DNA of 7,983 nucleotides, taken from the NCBI GenBank assembly GCA_902766305.1, contig CACXDE010000129.1, positions 1 through 7,983 of the forward strand. The letters run 5' to 3'. This DNA is from an uncultured Ruminococcus sp. (GTDB lineage Bacteria; Bacillota; Clostridia; Oscillospirales; Acutalibacteraceae). Under the pieces are notes generated by a model. It saw only the letters and a program-made list of their open reading frames with translations, did not search any database and was not told the DNA's origin. Shown one piece after another: positions 6,545 through 7,983 of this stretch. Position numbers and translations under genes: made by a program. Within the stretch, counting starts at the first letter, position 1. Each line of letters opens with the position of its first letter.

Positions 6545-7063
6545 ATGCCGACAATTAATATAGTTCTTGTTGAACCGGAGATACCTCAGAATACTGGTAA
6601 CATTGCCCGTACCTGTGCGGCAACGGGAGCAAGACTTCATATAGTAAAGCCTATGGGTTTTACACCGACAGATAAACACTTAAAAAGATCCGGGCTGGAT
6701 TATTGGAAGTATCTTGATCTGACATATTACGAAAATTTAGAAGACTTTTTTGAAAAAACAAAGGGAAGTATATATTATTATTTTTCTACAAAAGCGCCAA
6801 GAAAGTATACTGATATTTCCTATCCTGATAATTGCTATATTGTTTTCGGAAAAGAAACGAAGGGACTTCCTGAGGTGCTTCTGCATGAAAATCCGGATAC
6901 GACAGTACGTATACCTATGAAGGGTGAAATAAGAAGCCTGAATCTGTCAAATTCTGTTGCAATTGCTGTGTATGAGATACTCAGACAGTGGGATTTTCCT
7001 GAATTGCAGAATTTCGGCAGGTTAAGAGAATTTGACTGGGAAAACCTGATAATTAACAATTAA
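6545..7063 (+). CDS. trmL: tRNA (cytidine/uridine-2'-O-)-methyltransferase TrmL
   Basis: This is a SPOUT-fold, S-adenosylmethionine-dependent enzyme. Its E. coli homolog methylates the 2'-OH of wobble nucleotide 34 in two leucine tRNAs (anticodons CAA and UAA), which aids decoding fidelity. It is 172 residues, slightly longer than the E. coli protein (157), with the extra length mainly at the C-terminus. Visible motifs are EPEIPQNTGNIARTCAATGA (10-29), the knot segment VFGKETKGLPE (100-110) and the cofactor-binding IRSLNLSNSVAIAVYEILRQ (129-148). There is no separate RNA-binding domain, as expected for TrmL as opposed to larger TrmH-type enzymes. The ATG at 6545 follows GGAGAG (6531-6536). 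The last residues (INN) and the stop codon are encoded by the heptad repeat array, so the C-terminus may have been remodelled by it. It is functionally unrelated to the fatty-acid genes. Confidence 0.93.
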   Translation: MPTINIVLVEPEIPQNTGNIARTCAATGARLHIVKPMGFTPTDKHLKRSGLDYWKYLDLTYYENLEDFFEKTKGSIYYYFSTKAPRKYTDISYPDNCYIVFGKETKGLPEVLLHENPDTTVRIPMKGEIRSLNLSNSVAIAVYEILRQWDFPELQNFGRLREFDWENLIINN

Positions 7064-7085
7064 CAATTAATAATTAATAATTATA
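7051..7085. repeat. AT-rich heptanucleotide tandem array between trmL and the ABC-F gene
   Basis: Five consecutive 7-bp units are present: AATTAAC twice, AATTAAT twice, then the degenerate AATTATA. The trmL stop codon (7061-7063) is inside the second unit. The array has the same 7-bp period as the one at 1-98 but a different, more A/T-rich unit. The AATT core is self-complementary, so the array can form weak hairpins on either strand. Confidence 0.8.
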
Positions 7086-7087
7086 GT
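7060..7087 (+). promoter_or_regulatory. Candidate housekeeping (sigma-A) promoter for the ABC-F gene
   Basis: TTAACA (7060-7065, cf. TTGACA) and TATAGT (7082-7087, cf. TATAAT) are separated by 16 nt in an AT-rich region directly upstream of the ABC-F gene. The predicted transcript would begin near 7094 with a leader of about 60 nt. The -35 element and most of the spacer are made of heptad repeat, so the match could be incidental. Confidence 0.4.
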
Positions 7088-7137
7088 AAATATGGGGAAT
7101 TGAAAATTATTCGCTGCGTTTGCTGTAAAGGAATAAA

Positions 7138-7143
7138 AGGGAG
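7138..7143 (+). promoter_or_regulatory. Ribosome binding site fixing the ABC-F start at 7154
   Basis: AGGGAG is 10 nt before ATG 7154, and translation from there begins MITVSNVSVNFSG, the usual ABC-F N-terminus. An in-frame TTG at 7100 would add 18 residues (MKIIRCVCCKGIKGRIER) with no family counterpart. Confidence 0.7.
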
Positions 7144-7153
7144 AATTGAAAGA

Positions 7154-7939
7154 ATGATAACAGTAAGCAATGTATCTGTGAATTTCAGCGGTACTCCGCT
7201 GTTTTCCGATGTAAACCTTAAACTGACCGATAATAACTGCTACGGTATTATCGGTGCAAACGGCGCGGGAAAATCGACATTTCTTAAAGTGCTTTCAGGT
7301 GATCTTGAACCTACCAAGGGTGAAGTAATAATTCCTGAAAATACGAGAATGTCTGTGCTTAAACAGGATCATTTTGCTTTTGACGAATATACCGTGGTCG
7401 ATACGGTAATATACGGCAATAAAAAGCTTTACGATATAATGAAGGAAAAAGACGCTATATACATGAAAGAAGATTTTTCTGACGAGGACGGAATAAGAGC
7501 GTCAGAGCTTGAAGCAGAATTTGCTGAAATGAACGGCTGGGAAGCTGAAAGTGACGCTTCAAAGCTTATTCAGGGACTTGGACTTTCAGAAGAAATTCTT
7601 TATTCACAGATGAGCAGTCTCACAGGCAACGAAAAAGTCAAGGTATTGCTTGCACAGGCACTTTTCGGAAATCCTCAGATAATACTGCTTGACGAGCCGA
7701 CAAACAACCTTGACATCAAGGCTATAGCATGGCTTGAGGATTTTATACTTGACTATGAAGGCACAGTTATAGTAGTATCACATGACAGACATTTCCTTAA
7801 TACGGTATGTACTCATATGATAGATATTGACTATAATAAAATAAAAATGTATGTGGGCAACTATGAATTCTGGTATGAATCAAGCCAGCTCATTCAGGCA
7901 ATGATAAAACAGCAGAATAAAAGACAGAGGAAAAGATAA
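7154..7939 (+). CDS. ABC-F family ATPase (YkpA/YbiT type), frameshifted and cut by the window end
   Basis: ABC-F proteins are soluble twin-ATPase proteins without membrane domains that act on the ribosome. Some give antibiotic resistance, but this sequence resembles the housekeeping YkpA/YbiT group. The visible part covers the first ATPase domain: Walker A GANGAGKST (34-42), Q-loop Gln71, the signature LTGNE (156-160; the LTGxE form is typical of this group rather than LSGGE), Walker B IILLDEPTNNLD (176-187) and the H-loop His210 in SHDRHF. The inter-domain linker begins around residue 240. As written, the frame ends at 7939 after 261 residues with an atypical NKRQRKR tail. The -1 frame from 7921 instead restores the expected linker (KTEEKIKELQTFVQRFSANK) up to the window edge. 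The second ATPase domain should lie beyond the window. This is either a genuine truncating mutation or a one-base loss in an A run. Confidence 0.85.
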   Translation: MITVSNVSVNFSGTPLFSDVNLKLTDNNCYGIIGANGAGKSTFLKVLSGDLEPTKGEVIIPENTRMSVLKQDHFAFDEYTVVDTVIYGNKKLYDIMKEKDAIYMKEDFSDEDGIRASELEAEFAEMNGWEAESDASKLIQGLGLSEEILYSQMSSLTGNEKVKVLLAQALFGNPQIILLDEPTNNLDIKAIAWLEDFILDYEGTVIVVSHDRHFLNTVCTHMIDIDYNKIKMYVGNYEFWYESSQLIQAMIKQQNKRQRKR

Positions 7940-7983
7940 AGGAATTGCAGACCTTTGTACAGCGTTTCTCTGCAAACAAATCA
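7921..7983 (+). other. Out-of-frame continuation of the ABC-F linker (-1 frame), partial
   Basis: Reading from 7921 in the -1 frame gives 21 codons without a stop to the window edge. They encode KTEEKIKELQTFVQRFSANK plus Ser, matching the charged helical linker that follows the first ATPase domain in YkpA-type ABC-F proteins (pattern NKKxEEKIKELQxFxxRFSAN). Joining needs one extra A in the AAAA run 7919-7922. The good match of the continuation means any frameshift is recent or artefactual. Confidence 0.8.

Noticed and set aside
7100..7153. N-terminal extension of the ABC-F protein from TTG 7100 (Cys-rich MKIIRCVCCKG)
   Set aside because: The extension has no family counterpart and its ribosome binding site is poorly spaced, whereas ATG 7154 has AGGGAG at 10 nt and matches the usual ABC-F N-terminus.
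7086..7153. Translational attenuator leader for antibiotic-induced ABC-F expression (short MGN peptide at 7092-7103)
   Set aside because: The mini-frame has no convincing ribosome binding site, no terminator/antiterminator pair is visible, and the ABC-F belongs to the housekeeping-like YkpA/YbiT group.
7916..7924. Programmed -1 ribosomal frameshift site in the ABC-F gene
   Set aside because: The A run is only four bases, the codons AAT AAA do not form a slippery heptamer, and frame-0 termination would yield only half a twin-ATPase protein. A base loss is simpler.

Overview
The window is a stretch of bacterial chromosome from what looks like a low-to-moderate GC Firmicute of the class Clostridia. 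A Ruminococcus/Oscillospiraceae-like organism is my best guess, from the gene order, the frequent TTG/GTG starts and the protein sequences; the genus is not proven. Every gene lies on the + strand and coding density is high.

Positions 117-5337 hold the distal half of a type II fatty-acid synthesis operon: fabF, accB, fabZ, accC, accD, accA. This gene order is common in Firmicutes. The four acc genes encode all subunits of acetyl-CoA carboxylase: the biotin carrier AccB, the biotin carboxylase AccC, and the carboxyltransferase AccD (beta) plus AccA (alpha). The enzyme makes malonyl-CoA. FabF condenses malonyl-ACP with the growing acyl-ACP, and FabZ dehydrates the 3-hydroxyacyl-ACP intermediate. 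The other cycle enzymes (FabH, FabD, FabG, enoyl-ACP reductase, ACP) and the biotin ligase are not in the window; some probably lie upstream. Gaps are short (24 nt or less in most cases), accD and accA overlap by 4 nt, and accC, accD and accA start with TTG, TTG and GTG.

Positions 5361-6472 hold two tandem paralogs of the Uma2/DUF820 family (PD-(D/E)XK nuclease-like fold). Each is 181 residues, they are about 72% identical, and they begin only 23 nt after accA. Their identity is patchy: one 104-nt block is about 97% identical, while the middle and the C-terminus have diverged. A GC-rich hairpin follows (6490-6518).

Positions 6545-7063 encode the tRNA wobble 2'-O-methyltransferase TrmL. Its stop codon lies inside a tandem 7-bp repeat array (7051-7085), which also carries a good match to a housekeeping promoter. 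From 7154 to the window end runs an ABC-F ATPase of the YkpA/YbiT type. Its frame breaks at about 7921 in a short A run and resumes in the -1 frame to the edge.

The least ordinary features are the heptanucleotide-periodic intergenic arrays. The one at 1-98 is 14 consecutive 7-bp units whose two halves are inverted relative to each other. The Uma2 duplication behind the ACC genes and the ABC-F frameshift also deserve a look. I see no CRISPR array, tRNA, rRNA, insertion sequence or clearly new multi-gene system.
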